Shown: positions 8,884-17,010 of the stretch, one piece after another
Numbering within the stretch: the stretch's first letter is position 1
Layout: every line of letters starts with the position of its first letter
Assembly (NCBI RefSeq): GCF_019285735.1
Contig: NZ_CP079107.1
Span: 2,294,001 to 2,358,000, forward strand
Source: Paeniglutamicibacter sp. Y32M11
GTDB lineage: Bacteria > Actinomycetota > Actinomycetes > Actinomycetales > Micrococcaceae
Reading direction: 5' to 3'
Length of the DNA: 64,000 nucleotides
Translations under genes and position numbers: made by a program
The notes under the pieces: generated by a model
Databases searched by the model: none
What the model was told of the DNA's origin: nothing
Seen by the model: only the letters and a program-made list of their open reading frames with translations

Positions 8884-9285
8884 ATGACGCGATTTGTAAT
8901 CGACCCCTTGGCGTTGCTGGCCTTGACCGATGGTGGCAAAGCGGTGGATCCGCTCCATCAACTGGTGGCGCCGAACTCGATCCGTTCGGCCCACCTCGAG
9001 CTATTGTTCCAGCGAGTGTGTGCTGGGTTGATGAGCGAGGCTCAGGCCTTGGAGACTCACGAGCGTGGCACGGCAATCAAGATTCGCCTTCTGGGCGACA
9101 GGGTCTCGAGGCGAACCGCCTGGAACTTGGCGCAAGAGCAGGGGTGGGCGAGTCTTCACCACGCCGAATATCTGGCCATCACGCGACTCCAAGCCGATGC
9201 ACTGGTCGCGCTTGATCCGGTATTGATTGCGCATGCCCGCGAACTCGTGGAGGTCGCCCCGCTGGCACGGCTCTATGGCGATTAA
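8884..9285 (+). CDS. Orphan PIN-domain protein (VapC-like)
   Basis: A 133-aa PIN-fold protein. The acidic residues expected for the metal site are present: Asp7 (FVIDPLALL), Glu39 (AHLELLF), Glu95 (HHAEYLAI) and Asp111 (ALVALDPVL). VapC toxins of this fold cleave tRNA or rRNA. No small antitoxin gene is visible directly upstream on the same strand, and both flanking genes run the other way. It may therefore be an orphan or a domesticated PIN RNase. Toxin activity is inferred from family only. Confidence 0.65.
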   Translation: MTRFVIDPLALLALTDGGKAVDPLHQLVAPNSIRSAHLELLFQRVCAGLMSEAQALETHERGTAIKIRLLGDRVSRRTAWNLAQEQGWASLHHAEYLAITRLQADALVALDPVLIAHARELVEVAPLARLYGD

Positions 9286-9384
9286 GCGACACGCGGGCAA
9301 CAATTGTGCAATTTGATGGCGTGAATCCACCGACGACAGGGACGGCACCGGCGGAAAGCCGAATGCAACGGATATCAAACACCC

Positions 9385-10536
9385 TTATTTGCACGGCTTC
9401 CAGCTTTGGCCGCCGGGTGCATAACAACGTGGTCCGGTATATCCAGGATATGAACCACCACCACTGTCCTTCTGTTCCTTCACCGGCGCTCGGTACGTCG
9501 TCGGTGGCGCCGCCTGACGACGACGTTCGGCCGCACGTGCCGCCGCGGCTTCGCGCTCGGCTGCCCGCTGAGCTGCTGCCTCGCGCTCAGCTGCGGCTTT
9601 CACCACCGCGGTGCGTTCGGCTTCCGCTTGGGCTTGGGCCTTTGCTTCGGCCTTGGCTTCGGCCTTGGCCTTGGCCCGAGCGGCCTCCGCCGCCTTGTCC
9701 TTTTTGGCCTGGACGAGCGCCGCTTGCTTGGCCACGAGTTTCGTTTTAATTCTTGTGGCTCGCTCCATACCGGAATTGATCAACGCGGTATAGCTGCCCT
9801 TCTTCACCGCCCAGACGACTGAGGCAGCCACGTCAGAAGAATCCGCGAGTGCCCGCAGTGTCTTAGTCTTGGCCTTGCCCACCGCGATGGCGGCAGTAAC
9901 AACGGCGAGCGACGAGTCAACATCTGCTGCGGTTGCGGGGACGGTGTCGGAGAGTTCACTCAGACCTTCCACCACCGTGTCCGCCAAGGCCGGAACCGTG
10001 CACTCAATGTTCTTTGCAAAAAGACCCGCATTGTTTCCTTCAGCCTCTTCTTGGGCAGCCAGCACCTCTGCGTAGAAACGATCGTTGGGTTCAAAAAGCA
10101 CCGCCACGCCGAGCCCGGCCGCGGCGATGTCGGCATTTACCAAACTCTTATCCTTATATACGCCGGCAAGCGTGCGCCCATACTGATCCAGACGGGTGAC
10201 GTCGTACTCGAGGGTCACCTTGTCACCGGGCCGGAGCATCGACTCCGTGAAGGTGGTTGCCTCGTTGCCTAGGCATTGCACGGGCCGATTTGGCGCCTTG
10301 GTTTCGGGAGTATCGATATTCAGGAGACGAACCGTGGTTTCTTTTCCCGACACAGTGGCCACGACCGTATCGCCGTCAATGACTCGGATGATCGTGGCTT
10401 CGGCAGCGCTTCCGTCGGCCGCAGGCGGCGCCGCTTGGGTACAGGCCGTTGCTCCCAGAGATACGACGGCTAGACCTAGCATCATCGTCCCGAGGCGGCC
10501 CACGGATACACGCTCCGAACGAAACCCCACGCGCAT
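9385..10536 (-). CDS. Thermonuclease-family lipoprotein (active-site intact)
   Basis: A 383-aa paralog of the 7134-8258 product. Signal peptide with Cys32 (lipobox ATAC), then the nuclease domain with a complete catalytic set: Asp54/Asp56 (IDGDT), Arg70 (VRLLN), Asp75 and Glu78 (IDTPE) and Arg121 (YGRTLAGVY). A charged helical stretch (KAEAKAEAKAQAQ, then ERE/AAE repeats) follows, and a C-terminal cap with TGPRCYAPGGQSWKPC contains two Cys. It should degrade DNA or RNA outside the cell while tethered to the membrane. The start was set at ATG 10536, which has GGGGGAAAG just upstream; ATG 10569 is less likely. Confidence 0.85.
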   Translation of the reverse strand: MRVGFRSERVSVGRLGTMMLGLAVVSLGATACTQAAPPAADGSAAEATIIRVIDGDTVVATVSGKETTVRLLNIDTPETKAPNRPVQCLGNEATTFTESMLRPGDKVTLEYDVTRLDQYGRTLAGVYKDKSLVNADIAAAGLGVAVLFEPNDRFYAEVLAAQEEAEGNNAGLFAKNIECTVPALADTVVEGLSELSDTVPATAADVDSSLAVVTAAIAVGKAKTKTLRALADSSDVAASVVWAVKKGSYTALINSGMERATRIKTKLVAKQAALVQAKKDKAAEAARAKAKAEAKAEAKAQAQAEAERTAVVKAAAEREAAAQRAAEREAAAARAAERRRQAAPPTTYRAPVKEQKDSGGGSYPGYTGPRCYAPGGQSWKPCK

Positions 10537-10689
10537 TACTTTCCCCCGATGCAGTTCATAGATCCCCACGTCTTGGAGCCAAGTATAGACATACCTTTCC
10601 AGCAGGCAGGCAGGCTCTTCGAGCCGGAAGGACAGAAGCAGGGATCGGATGAAACGATGCCGCCGAAGCGTCAGATATTGGGACGTGGG

Positions 10690-11187
10690 CTACGGCCGGG
10701 TGGTAGGTCCAGTTGAGTCATCTTTCTCAACGCGTTTTCGGTCTCGCCAGGCTCCGGTGGACCAAAGAGTCAGGATGATCAGCAGCGGCTGGAAGAAGAG
10801 ACGGATGAACCGCTGCGCATCGGTATCCAGTCCAAATCCGTCCCGTCCGTGGAGCCATTGCGCCACGTTCCCGGGGAACACGGCAACAAAAAACAGCGCA
10901 ACCGCCCAGCCTACGGGCACCCGCCACCGGGCCAGAAGCAGCAGCGCCAGACCCAGAAGAATTTCGATTATTCCGGAGCCGAGGACCACCAGGTCCGCGT
11001 TCAACGGCACAAATTCCGGAACCTGCGCCCGAAATTCCGCTCGCGCGATCGTAAGATGACTCGTCCCGGCGGCGAGGAGGAACGCGCCCAGCAGGATACG
11101 CATGGCCGAGCGCGGCCAGGAGGTGGCTTCACTGGAGGTTCGGAGCCTGCGAACCCAGCTCCCGGAAGGCTTAGTCATCGGAGACAA
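10690..11187 (-). CDS. DoxX-like membrane protein
   Basis: A 165-aa protein with about four transmembrane helices (e.g. ILLGAFLLAAGTSHL, GIIEILLGLALLLLA, VGWAVALFFVAVFPGNV, QPLLIILTLWSTG), matching small DoxX/DUF4267-like membrane proteins. A TTG start at 11187 has GAGG nine bases upstream and overlaps the end of ohr; ATG 11178 is the alternative. The overlap with ohr suggests translational coupling and a shared peroxide- or redox-stress role. Confidence 0.72.
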   Translation of the reverse strand: MSPMTKPSGSWVRRLRTSSEATSWPRSAMRILLGAFLLAAGTSHLTIARAEFRAQVPEFVPLNADLVVLGSGIIEILLGLALLLLARWRVPVGWAVALFFVAVFPGNVAQWLHGRDGFGLDTDAQRFIRLFFQPLLIILTLWSTGAWRDRKRVEKDDSTGPTTRP

Positions 11188-11593
11188 GGACAGTTACCTC
11201 GATGTTGCCACGGGTCGCATTTGAGTAGGGGCAGACCTGGTGTGCCGCATCGGCGAGGGCCTGAGCCTGTTCGTGGGGCATGTCGGGGATGATGACCTCG
11301 AGCTCAACGGCCAGCTGGTAGCCACCGGTTTCTAGTTGTCCGAAGTGCACGCGGCCGCCGACGGTGGAGTTCTCGACCTTGACCTTTTGAGTTCGGGCAA
11401 CGAGCTGCAGTGCCGAATGGAAGCAGGCAGCAAAGCCTGCGGCAAAGAGCTGCTCGGGATTCGTGCCGTTCCCGGAGCCACCCAATTCCTTCGGTGGAGT
11501 CATCGCCACGTCGAGGGTGCCATCGGAGGTAAAGACGCGTCCTTCACGTCCCTGGCCGGTGGAGAGTGCTTCGGCGGTGTACAGGGTGTTCAT
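11171..11593 (-). CDS. ohr: Organic hydroperoxide resistance protein Ohr
   Basis: A 140-aa OsmC/Ohr peroxidase that reduces organic hydroperoxides in the cytoplasm. Both redox cysteines are present: Cys57 in AACFHSAL and Cys121 in HQVCPYSNATRGN. Length and the N-terminal LYTAEALSTGQGREGRV are typical of Ohr rather than OsmC. It lies between a MarR/OhrR-type regulator gene and the DoxX-like gene, all on the minus strand. Confidence 0.92.
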   Translation of the reverse strand: MNTLYTAEALSTGQGREGRVFTSDGTLDVAMTPPKELGGSGNGTNPEQLFAAGFAACFHSALQLVARTQKVKVENSTVGGRVHFGQLETGGYQLAVELEVIIPDMPHEQAQALADAAHQVCPYSNATRGNIEVTVLVSDD

Positions 11594-11690
11594 GATGTGC
11601 CTTTCAGCGGTTGATTTAAAGGAAATCGATGGGGCATTAATCGTTGCGTTGCTGCGTTCATCCCAATACCGGGGACGCTAAGACCGGCGC

Positions 11691-12131
11691 TCAGTCCGCG
11701 ACGGGTATGCCGTTGCGCATGGTCGTGGTCAGTTGCTGAAGTGTGGCGATCAGCTCGCGGGCAGCTGCCAAATCCGGCAGCCCAAAGCACCGCGCTATGA
11801 GAGCCGGGACATGTCCGAGCTCTTCACGCATTTGGGCGGCGTGGGCGGTGGCGGCGATAGTGACGATCCGCTGATCCTTTGTCTCGCGGGTGCGCACGAC
11901 CAGATCCTTGGATTCCATTCGCCGCAGAAGTGGCGAGAGGGTCCCGGAATCAAGTTGAAGCATCTCCCCCAGTTCATGCACCGACTTAGAACCCTCGCGC
12001 CAGAGCACTACCAACACCAGATATTGCGGATAGGTCAGATCCCACGGGGCAAGAAGCTCGGAGTAGGCCCTGGTAGTGGCGCGCGTGGCGGAGTAGAGGG
12101 AAAAGCAGACCATTTCATCGACAACTGACAT
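11691..12131 (-). CDS. ohrR: MarR-family regulator, OhrR type
   Basis: A 146-aa winged-helix repressor. Cys9 in DEMVCFSLYSATRA is the conserved peroxide-sensing cysteine of one-Cys OhrR proteins. The recognition region is LDSGTLSPLLRRMESKDLV. By family precedent, oxidation of this Cys releases DNA and induces ohr, which lies 97 bp downstream. The start was set at ATG 12131 by comparison with OhrR N-termini; ATG 12143 is also possible. Longer starts would enter the operator at 12148-12175. Confidence 0.88.
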   Translation of the reverse strand: MSVVDEMVCFSLYSATRATTRAYSELLAPWDLTYPQYLVLVVLWREGSKSVHELGEMLQLDSGTLSPLLRRMESKDLVVRTRETKDQRIVTIAATAHAAQMREELGHVPALIARCFGLPDLAAARELIATLQQLTTTMRNGIPVAD

Positions 12132-12147
12132 GCCAATAATCATTGCA

Positions 12148-12175
12148 CACAACTCGGTTGTGCACAACTAATTGT
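12148..12175. promoter_or_regulatory. Candidate OhrR operators
   Basis: Two adjacent dyads lie just upstream of ohrR: CACAAC-TCG-GTTGTG (12148-12162, perfect 6-bp arms) and ACAACTAATTGT (12164-12175). The second resembles the ACAATT/AATTGT pattern known for OhrR sites. Autoregulation of ohrR-ohr is the likely role. Confidence 0.55.
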
Positions 12176-12203
12176 TTTGTAAGTCGCCTCATACTCTCCG
12201 TGA

Positions 12204-12238
12204 CGGCTGCCAGAGTCCGTGGCGCTCTCTGGCAGCCG
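12204..12238. terminator. Hairpin downstream of the SDR gene
   Basis: A perfect 12-bp stem (12204-12215 with 12227-12238) and 11-nt loop stand between the SDR stop and the ohrR promoter. There is no clear T-run on either strand, so termination efficiency is uncertain. Confidence 0.4.
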
Positions 12239-12268
12239 GCCCACCAATCAGTTCGGGAGCTGAGTGAT

Positions 12269-13102
12269 TTAGCGGCGCCCGGTGAAGTGCTCCATGGACT
12301 TATAAACCCCGAAGACCCGCCCCGCCACCACGTCCCAGGCGGCAAGCGGCAACACACCGCGCAACGCGGTGCTCAGTTTCACCGTCCAGGGCATCATCAG
12401 CATGGGCTGACCATCCTTCATGGCCTGCCACACCCGGTCGGTCACGGCTTTCGGCTCAAGCAAAGGCGTTAATAGTGGACCACGCGCTCCTTCGAACATT
12501 CCGGTCTTGATATACGAGGGACAGAAAGTCGTCACCTTGATGTGTCGATGCCCCGCCTGTTCCAACTCCAGACGCAACGAGTCGCTCCACCCGATGACCG
12601 CCCATTTGGACGAGGAATACACGCTCATCCTTGGGTTCGAAAGCAGTCCCGCGGCCGACGCGACATTCACGATCCGCGAGGTGCGCCCACGAGAGATCAT
12701 GGCAGGAAGGAATTCGCGAGTGATGTGCATCAGCGCAAGCGCATTGATATTCATGGTGGCAGCAATATCGGTGCGCTGGTCGTGTTCCCAGAAGTACTTA
12801 CCGCGCACAATCCCCGCATTGTTGATCAACACGTCCGGCTCCCCGGCGCCACTGCGCACCTGTTTGGCGGCGGCCTCAATGGATTCGAACCGACCCACGT
12901 CGACCACCTGTGTGTGAATTTCGCTGCCCTGACCGCTCAGCTCAGCCGCGGCTTTCTCGAGCTGCTCGGCATTAATGTCCCAGAGAATGACATGGCTGGC
13001 GTGATCACGCACCGCGAGCTCGGCATACATCCGGCCCATGCCCATGGCCGCTCCGGTGATCAACACCGTTGATCCGGCCAGGGTTCCGATGCTTTGGCTC
13101 AT
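12269..13102 (-). CDS. SDR-family oxidoreductase
   Basis: A 277-aa classical short-chain dehydrogenase. The cofactor motif TGAAMGMG is at 16-23, NNAG and the catalytic Ser (NVASAAG) follow, and YSSSK supplies the Tyr/Lys pair. The C-terminus (MMPWTVKLSTALRGVLPLAAWD) is hydrophobic, suggesting membrane contact and a lipid substrate. Its ATG overlaps the stop of the FAD oxidase by 4 bp, so the two are coupled. With the oxidase, GlpD and the diacylglycerol kinase it probably acts in glycerolipid or ether-lipid metabolism. Confidence 0.85.
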   Translation of the reverse strand: MSQSIGTLAGSTVLITGAAMGMGRMYAELAVRDHASHVILWDINAEQLEKAAAELSGQGSEIHTQVVDVGRFESIEAAAKQVRSGAGEPDVLINNAGIVRGKYFWEHDQRTDIAATMNINALALMHITREFLPAMISRGRTSRIVNVASAAGLLSNPRMSVYSSSKWAVIGWSDSLRLELEQAGHRHIKVTTFCPSYIKTGMFEGARGPLLTPLLEPKAVTDRVWQAMKDGQPMLMMPWTVKLSTALRGVLPLAAWDVVAGRVFGVYKSMEHFTGRR

Positions 13103-14820
13103 GGTTTCTCCTTTAGTGGTGATGCAATGGAAGCTTCCCCGGTGGCGGGTGCCTCGGCCGTAGCTGCGGGGATGAGCTTTCCGGGATTCATGATGCCCGT
13201 CGGATCAAGACTTTCCTTGATCCGTCTTAACATCTCAAGTCCCAGGGTGCCGATTTCTGAGCTCATGTAGGGGGCATGGTCGATGCCCACCCCGTTATGA
13301 TGGGTGATGGTGGCCCCGGCCGCAACGATGGCCGCGGAGGCCGCCTTCTTGACGCGGGCATTTTGTTCCAGCCCATCGCGCTCCAGGCCACCGAGGTAGG
13401 TGAAATAGAGCGAGGCACCGTCGGGGTAGACGTGGGAAATGTGGGTCTGCACGTATCCGGAACCGCCGCTGGCCGCCAGGGCGTCCAGGATCGCGCCGCG
13501 CACCGCGGTGTAGGTGCTCTGGAGTTGACTCCACGTGGCGGCGGTTTCTAGGGTCTCAACGAACACGCCGCGCGTGAGCAATTCATCACGCAGATAAGGT
13601 CCGGAAAAGCGCCCGCGTTCCCAGGCCAGCGCCGGCATGGGGCCGAGCGGGATCCCGCCGGCAGCGCGCAGGATCCTCGCGCTGCGCCGCTTGCGAGCGG
13701 CCGTTTCGCGAGCTTCTCCCTCCCAGAGAAAGAGGGCCAGGGCGGGCCTTTGCTGAGAGCGCAGCCCGAGGTACGTGGCCAGAACCGCGGTCTTGGTTCC
13801 GCCGAGCTTGAAGGTGGCTGCGGTCTCGTCGGTATCGCTGAGCCGGCAGACATGGGGCATGTCCCCGCGGACACCCTCCTGGCGCATTTTTCGCAGGGCC
13901 TCGGCTCCGGCGGCAAACGACGGGAAAGACCACGCGCCGTGACGCTTATGTTGGGGCAACGGTTGAACGACTACGGTGGCGGAGGTGATCAAGCCAAGAG
14001 TGCCCTCGGATCCCAGGATCACATCCAGCAACTTCGGCCCGGCCGCGGTTCCGGGGGCCAACGAGCCAACGTCGAGCGGACCCACCGGGGTTTCTACATG
14101 CGCGGACTTGACCACATCATCGGAGCGGCCGTAGCCGGTGGAGGCTTGTCCGGCCGAACGTGTTGCCAGGTAGCCACCCAGGGTCGCTTCCTGGTGGCTT
14201 TGTGGGAAGTGACCAAGCGTGAAACCCAGCGGTTCCAGTACTGCTTCGATCGCCGGTCCCCGGATGCCCGCCTCAAAGGTGGCGGTGCACGAGAGCACAT
14301 CGAAGTGCAAAAGCCTGTCCATGCGCCGCATATCCAGCGCGAGCACGCCCTCGAGCTGCCCGCGCAGGGGTTCCACTCCCCCGACCACGGAGGTACCGCC
14401 ACCAAAAGTGACCACGGCCAGACGCCGCCGAACGCACAATTCCAGAATCCACCTCACATCCTGCTCACTGCCGGGGAAGAGCACCGCGTCGGGCGCCTGC
14501 CGAGCGTCCCCGGCGCGGATGCGCAGCAGGTCCGGGGTGCTCTTGCCGCCCGAGTGGAGTAGGCGTTCGGTACGGTCGGTGGAGACGTGAGCGTCCCCGA
14601 GGAGCTCGCGCAGTTCCTCCAGTGTTTCACCATCAAGGGAAACCTCGCCAAGGTGTACTTCAGCGAAGTCAACGGGCGGATGGGACGGATCCACACTGCG
14701 AAGTCTCAGGGTCGTGCGCAGGTATTCGAGGGCACCTTCGGACAGCGGCCGGGCTCGGGAGGGGTCACCCCAGCCGTACCAAACCGAGCGGGGAATCTCC
14801 TCTGTGTTCTGCGTCACCAT
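13099..14820 (-). CDS. FAD-binding oxidase, alkyldihydroxyacetonephosphate-synthase-like
   Basis: A 573-aa flavoprotein of the VAO/PCMH fold. The FAD-binding part contains PDAVLFPGSEQDVRW and FGGGTSVVGG; the cap ends with THHNGVGIDHAPYM and LDPTGIMNPGKL, the arrangement seen in bacterial AGPS-like proteins such as M. tuberculosis Rv2251. AGPS proper swaps the acyl chain of acyl-DHAP for an alkyl chain; whether this one does is unknown. The start was set at ATG 14820, since upstream residues translate the promoter. It is divergent from a TetR gene across only 17 bp. Confidence 0.82.
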   Translation of the reverse strand: MVTQNTEEIPRSVWYGWGDPSRARPLSEGALEYLRTTLRLRSVDPSHPPVDFAEVHLGEVSLDGETLEELRELLGDAHVSTDRTERLLHSGGKSTPDLLRIRAGDARQAPDAVLFPGSEQDVRWILELCVRRRLAVVTFGGGTSVVGGVEPLRGQLEGVLALDMRRMDRLLHFDVLSCTATFEAGIRGPAIEAVLEPLGFTLGHFPQSHQEATLGGYLATRSAGQASTGYGRSDDVVKSAHVETPVGPLDVGSLAPGTAAGPKLLDVILGSEGTLGLITSATVVVQPLPQHKRHGAWSFPSFAAGAEALRKMRQEGVRGDMPHVCRLSDTDETAATFKLGGTKTAVLATYLGLRSQQRPALALFLWEGEARETAARKRRSARILRAAGGIPLGPMPALAWERGRFSGPYLRDELLTRGVFVETLETAATWSQLQSTYTAVRGAILDALAASGGSGYVQTHISHVYPDGASLYFTYLGGLERDGLEQNARVKKAASAAIVAAGATITHHNGVGIDHAPYMSSEIGTLGLEMLRRIKESLDPTGIMNPGKLIPAATAEAPATGEASIASPLKEKP

Positions 14821-14837
14821 GAGATACAGTGTTACAC
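14821..14837. promoter_or_regulatory. 17-bp divergent start-to-start gap with GTGT-T-ACAC dyad
   Basis: The FAD oxidase and TetR start codons are separated by 17 bp containing the dyad GTGTTACAC (14829-14837). Promoter elements must lie inside the opposing genes or the mRNAs are leaderless. The dyad is a candidate TetR operator. Confidence 0.35.
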
Positions 14838-15446
14838 ATGCCGTCACAACGTACCAGCAGCCCCGGCGATGACAAGCTCCTGATCGCCACACGCGAGGCG
14901 GTCGTTCGCCACGGGGTACGCCGGACTACCGCCAATGACATTGCCGAACGGGCAGGGGTCTCCCGCATGACCTTCTACCGGCGCATGGGCTCGGTTGAAA
15001 ACGCGGTATTGGCCACCCTGACCCGGGAGTTCCGCACCGTCGCTGCCGATGTCCGCTCGACCTCCCCCACCGGCACCGGCCGCGACGAGTTGGTGCATTT
15101 TGCCATCCACTGCGTGCGCCTCTTTGCCACCTCCGAACTTCTGGACTCCATTGCCGAGCGTGACCCCGAGTTCCTCATTCCCTATGTGACCGACAGATTT
15201 GGTGCGAGCCAGCAACTGATCCTTGCTGAGATCCAGTGCCTGATCACCGCTGGGCTGGCGGATCACAGCATTCGGGCGACACCCGCTACCGCCACAACAT
15301 TGCTGCTCGCCCTGCAAGGCCTGGCCCTCTCGGCGCGACTGCTACGCAAAACCGGTGCCCTGGAAGAATCGCTCGTGGAGCTCGAAACGATGATCACCCG
15401 CCATTTGACGCCCTCCGCTGCTCCTGAAGCAGGAGCCGAATCGTGA
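14838..15446 (+). CDS. TetR-family transcriptional regulator
   Basis: A 202-aa regulator. The helix-turn-helix is at ~25-50 (TTANDIAERAGVSRMTFYRR), typical of TetR. The C-terminal ligand domain is all-helical. ATG 14838 is preferred over GTG 14829, which lies in the putative operator. It matches in position the TetR gene (Rv2250c) of the corresponding mycobacterial cluster. It probably controls the divergent oxidase-SDR pair and, through a GTGA overlap, the following glpD-kinase unit. Confidence 0.88.
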   Translation: MPSQRTSSPGDDKLLIATREAVVRHGVRRTTANDIAERAGVSRMTFYRRMGSVENAVLATLTREFRTVAADVRSTSPTGTGRDELVHFAIHCVRLFATSELLDSIAERDPEFLIPYVTDRFGASQQLILAEIQCLITAGLADHSIRATPATATTLLLALQGLALSARLLRKTGALEESLVELETMITRHLTPSAAPEAGAES

Positions 15447-17010
15447 GCCCCGAAGATAAGACCTGGATCAACGACGCCACCCGGCTCCACTAGCTGGAGC
15501 ACCTGCGCACACACACCGTGGACGTGGCGGTCGTTGGCGGCGGAATCACCGGGGCCGGCGTGGCCCTTGATGCGGCGAGCCGCGGCCTATCGGTGGCGTT
15601 ACTCGAATCCCGGGATTTCGGCTCCGGTTCCAGCGGTTACAGCTCCAAGCTCATCCACGGTGGGCTGCGTTATCTGGCCACGGGCGACCTCGCCGTCGCG
15701 TGGGAATCGGCGGTGGAGCGGCGCTGGCTGATGGAATCGATCGCACCGCACCTGATCCGACCGCTGGGCTTCATCATCCCCGACACCACCGGTACCCGGC
15801 GCACGGAGACCGCCGCTGCGGGCGCCGGTGTCCTGCTTTATGACCTCCTGCGCCGGGCCTCAGCAGCAACATCCTTCCGCGGCCCCAACTACTGTCGAAA
15901 CAGGCCGTCGCGGCCATGGCGCCGGCGCTGGATAACCCCGGGCTGCGCCGCGGGCTACTGTACTGGGACGGCCAGGTGATCGATGACGCGCGGCTGGTGA
16001 TCTCCGTGGTGCGCACCGCCGCCGGCCTCGGCGCACACCTGCTGCGCGATTTCCGGGCCACCTCGATCACCGCCTCGTCGGTGGATGCACTCGACACGCG
16101 CACCGGTGAGCGCCTTGATATCAGAGCCCGGACCGTCATCAACGCCGCCGGCGTCTGGGCCGCCGATTTTGATACCTCCCTGAGCGTGGTCCCCAGCCGT
16201 GGCAGCCACCTGGTGGTACGGGCCGAACGGCTGGGCAACCCACACGCGGCGCACACCGTAGCGGTGCCCGGACACTTCGGAAGATTCGTGTTTGTGCTGC
16301 CGCAGCCCGGCGGCTTGGTATACATCGGACTCACCGATGAGGAGGACCGCGCCGCCGATGGGCACCACCCCGCCGTGCCGGCGCACGACATCGATTTTCT
16401 GCTCGGCACCGTCAATCGCGTCCTCGGTGTCCCGCTGCAACGCTGCGACGTGGTCGGTTCGTTTGCCGGGTTGCGCCCGCTGGTGCGCTCCGCCCAGCCC
16501 GGGGAAACCGATCCCACCGCCGATATCTCCCGCAACCATCTGGTGCGCGATGTCCACGGCGAAGCGATCACCGTGGTGGGCGGCAAACTCACCACCTACC
16601 GCCGCATGGCGCAGGACGCGGTGGACGCCGCCGCCGCTCGACTCGGACGCTCCACCCCGAGCCGAACCAAGAGGCTTCCGCTGATCGGCGCCGCACCGCG
16701 TGCCACGCTGGCCAACATCGGGGCACCGGCACGACTGGTTGCCAAATACGGCTCCGAGGCACCGGCCGTGCACCAGCTCGCTGGAACACACCGCCTGCTG
16801 GCCGAACCGCTCTTCATCGGCACACAAATCACCGGGGCCGAACTACTCTTCGCCATCCGCGCTGAGGCGGCAACAAGCCTCGAAGACTTACTTGAGCGCC
16901 GGACCCGGCTTTCCCTCGTTCCCGAGGACGCTGCCAGGGCACGCGGGCGCGCCGCTGAAATTCTGGCCCTGGCCGCCGCCACCCCATTCGCCACAGGAAC
17001 CACCAAATGA
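15443..17010 (+). pseudogene. glpD: FAD-dependent glycerol-3-phosphate dehydrogenase, double-lesion pseudogene
   Basis: The original frame starts at GTG 15443, overlapping the TetR stop (GTGA), and encodes VSPEDKTWINDATRLH before an in-frame TAG at 15491-15493. The same frame resumes with LEHLRTHTVDVAVVGGG, the Rossmann FAD motif (GGGITGAG). Near 15860-15890 the frame shifts by one base: the N-terminal frame (ending ...YDLLRRA) runs out at 15979 while the C-terminal frame (NILPRPQLLSKQ...) continues to 17010 with VINAAGVWA, GLRPLVR and GGKLTTYRRMA. A GTG at 15518 could restart after the TAG, but the shift still breaks the protein. Both lesions are seen directly; sequencing error is the alternative for the shift. 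Confidence 0.85.

Noticed and set aside
15860-15979. Programmed frameshift in glpD
   Set aside because: No slippery heptamer or stimulatory structure is seen, and a separate nonsense codon lies upstream, so decay is simpler.
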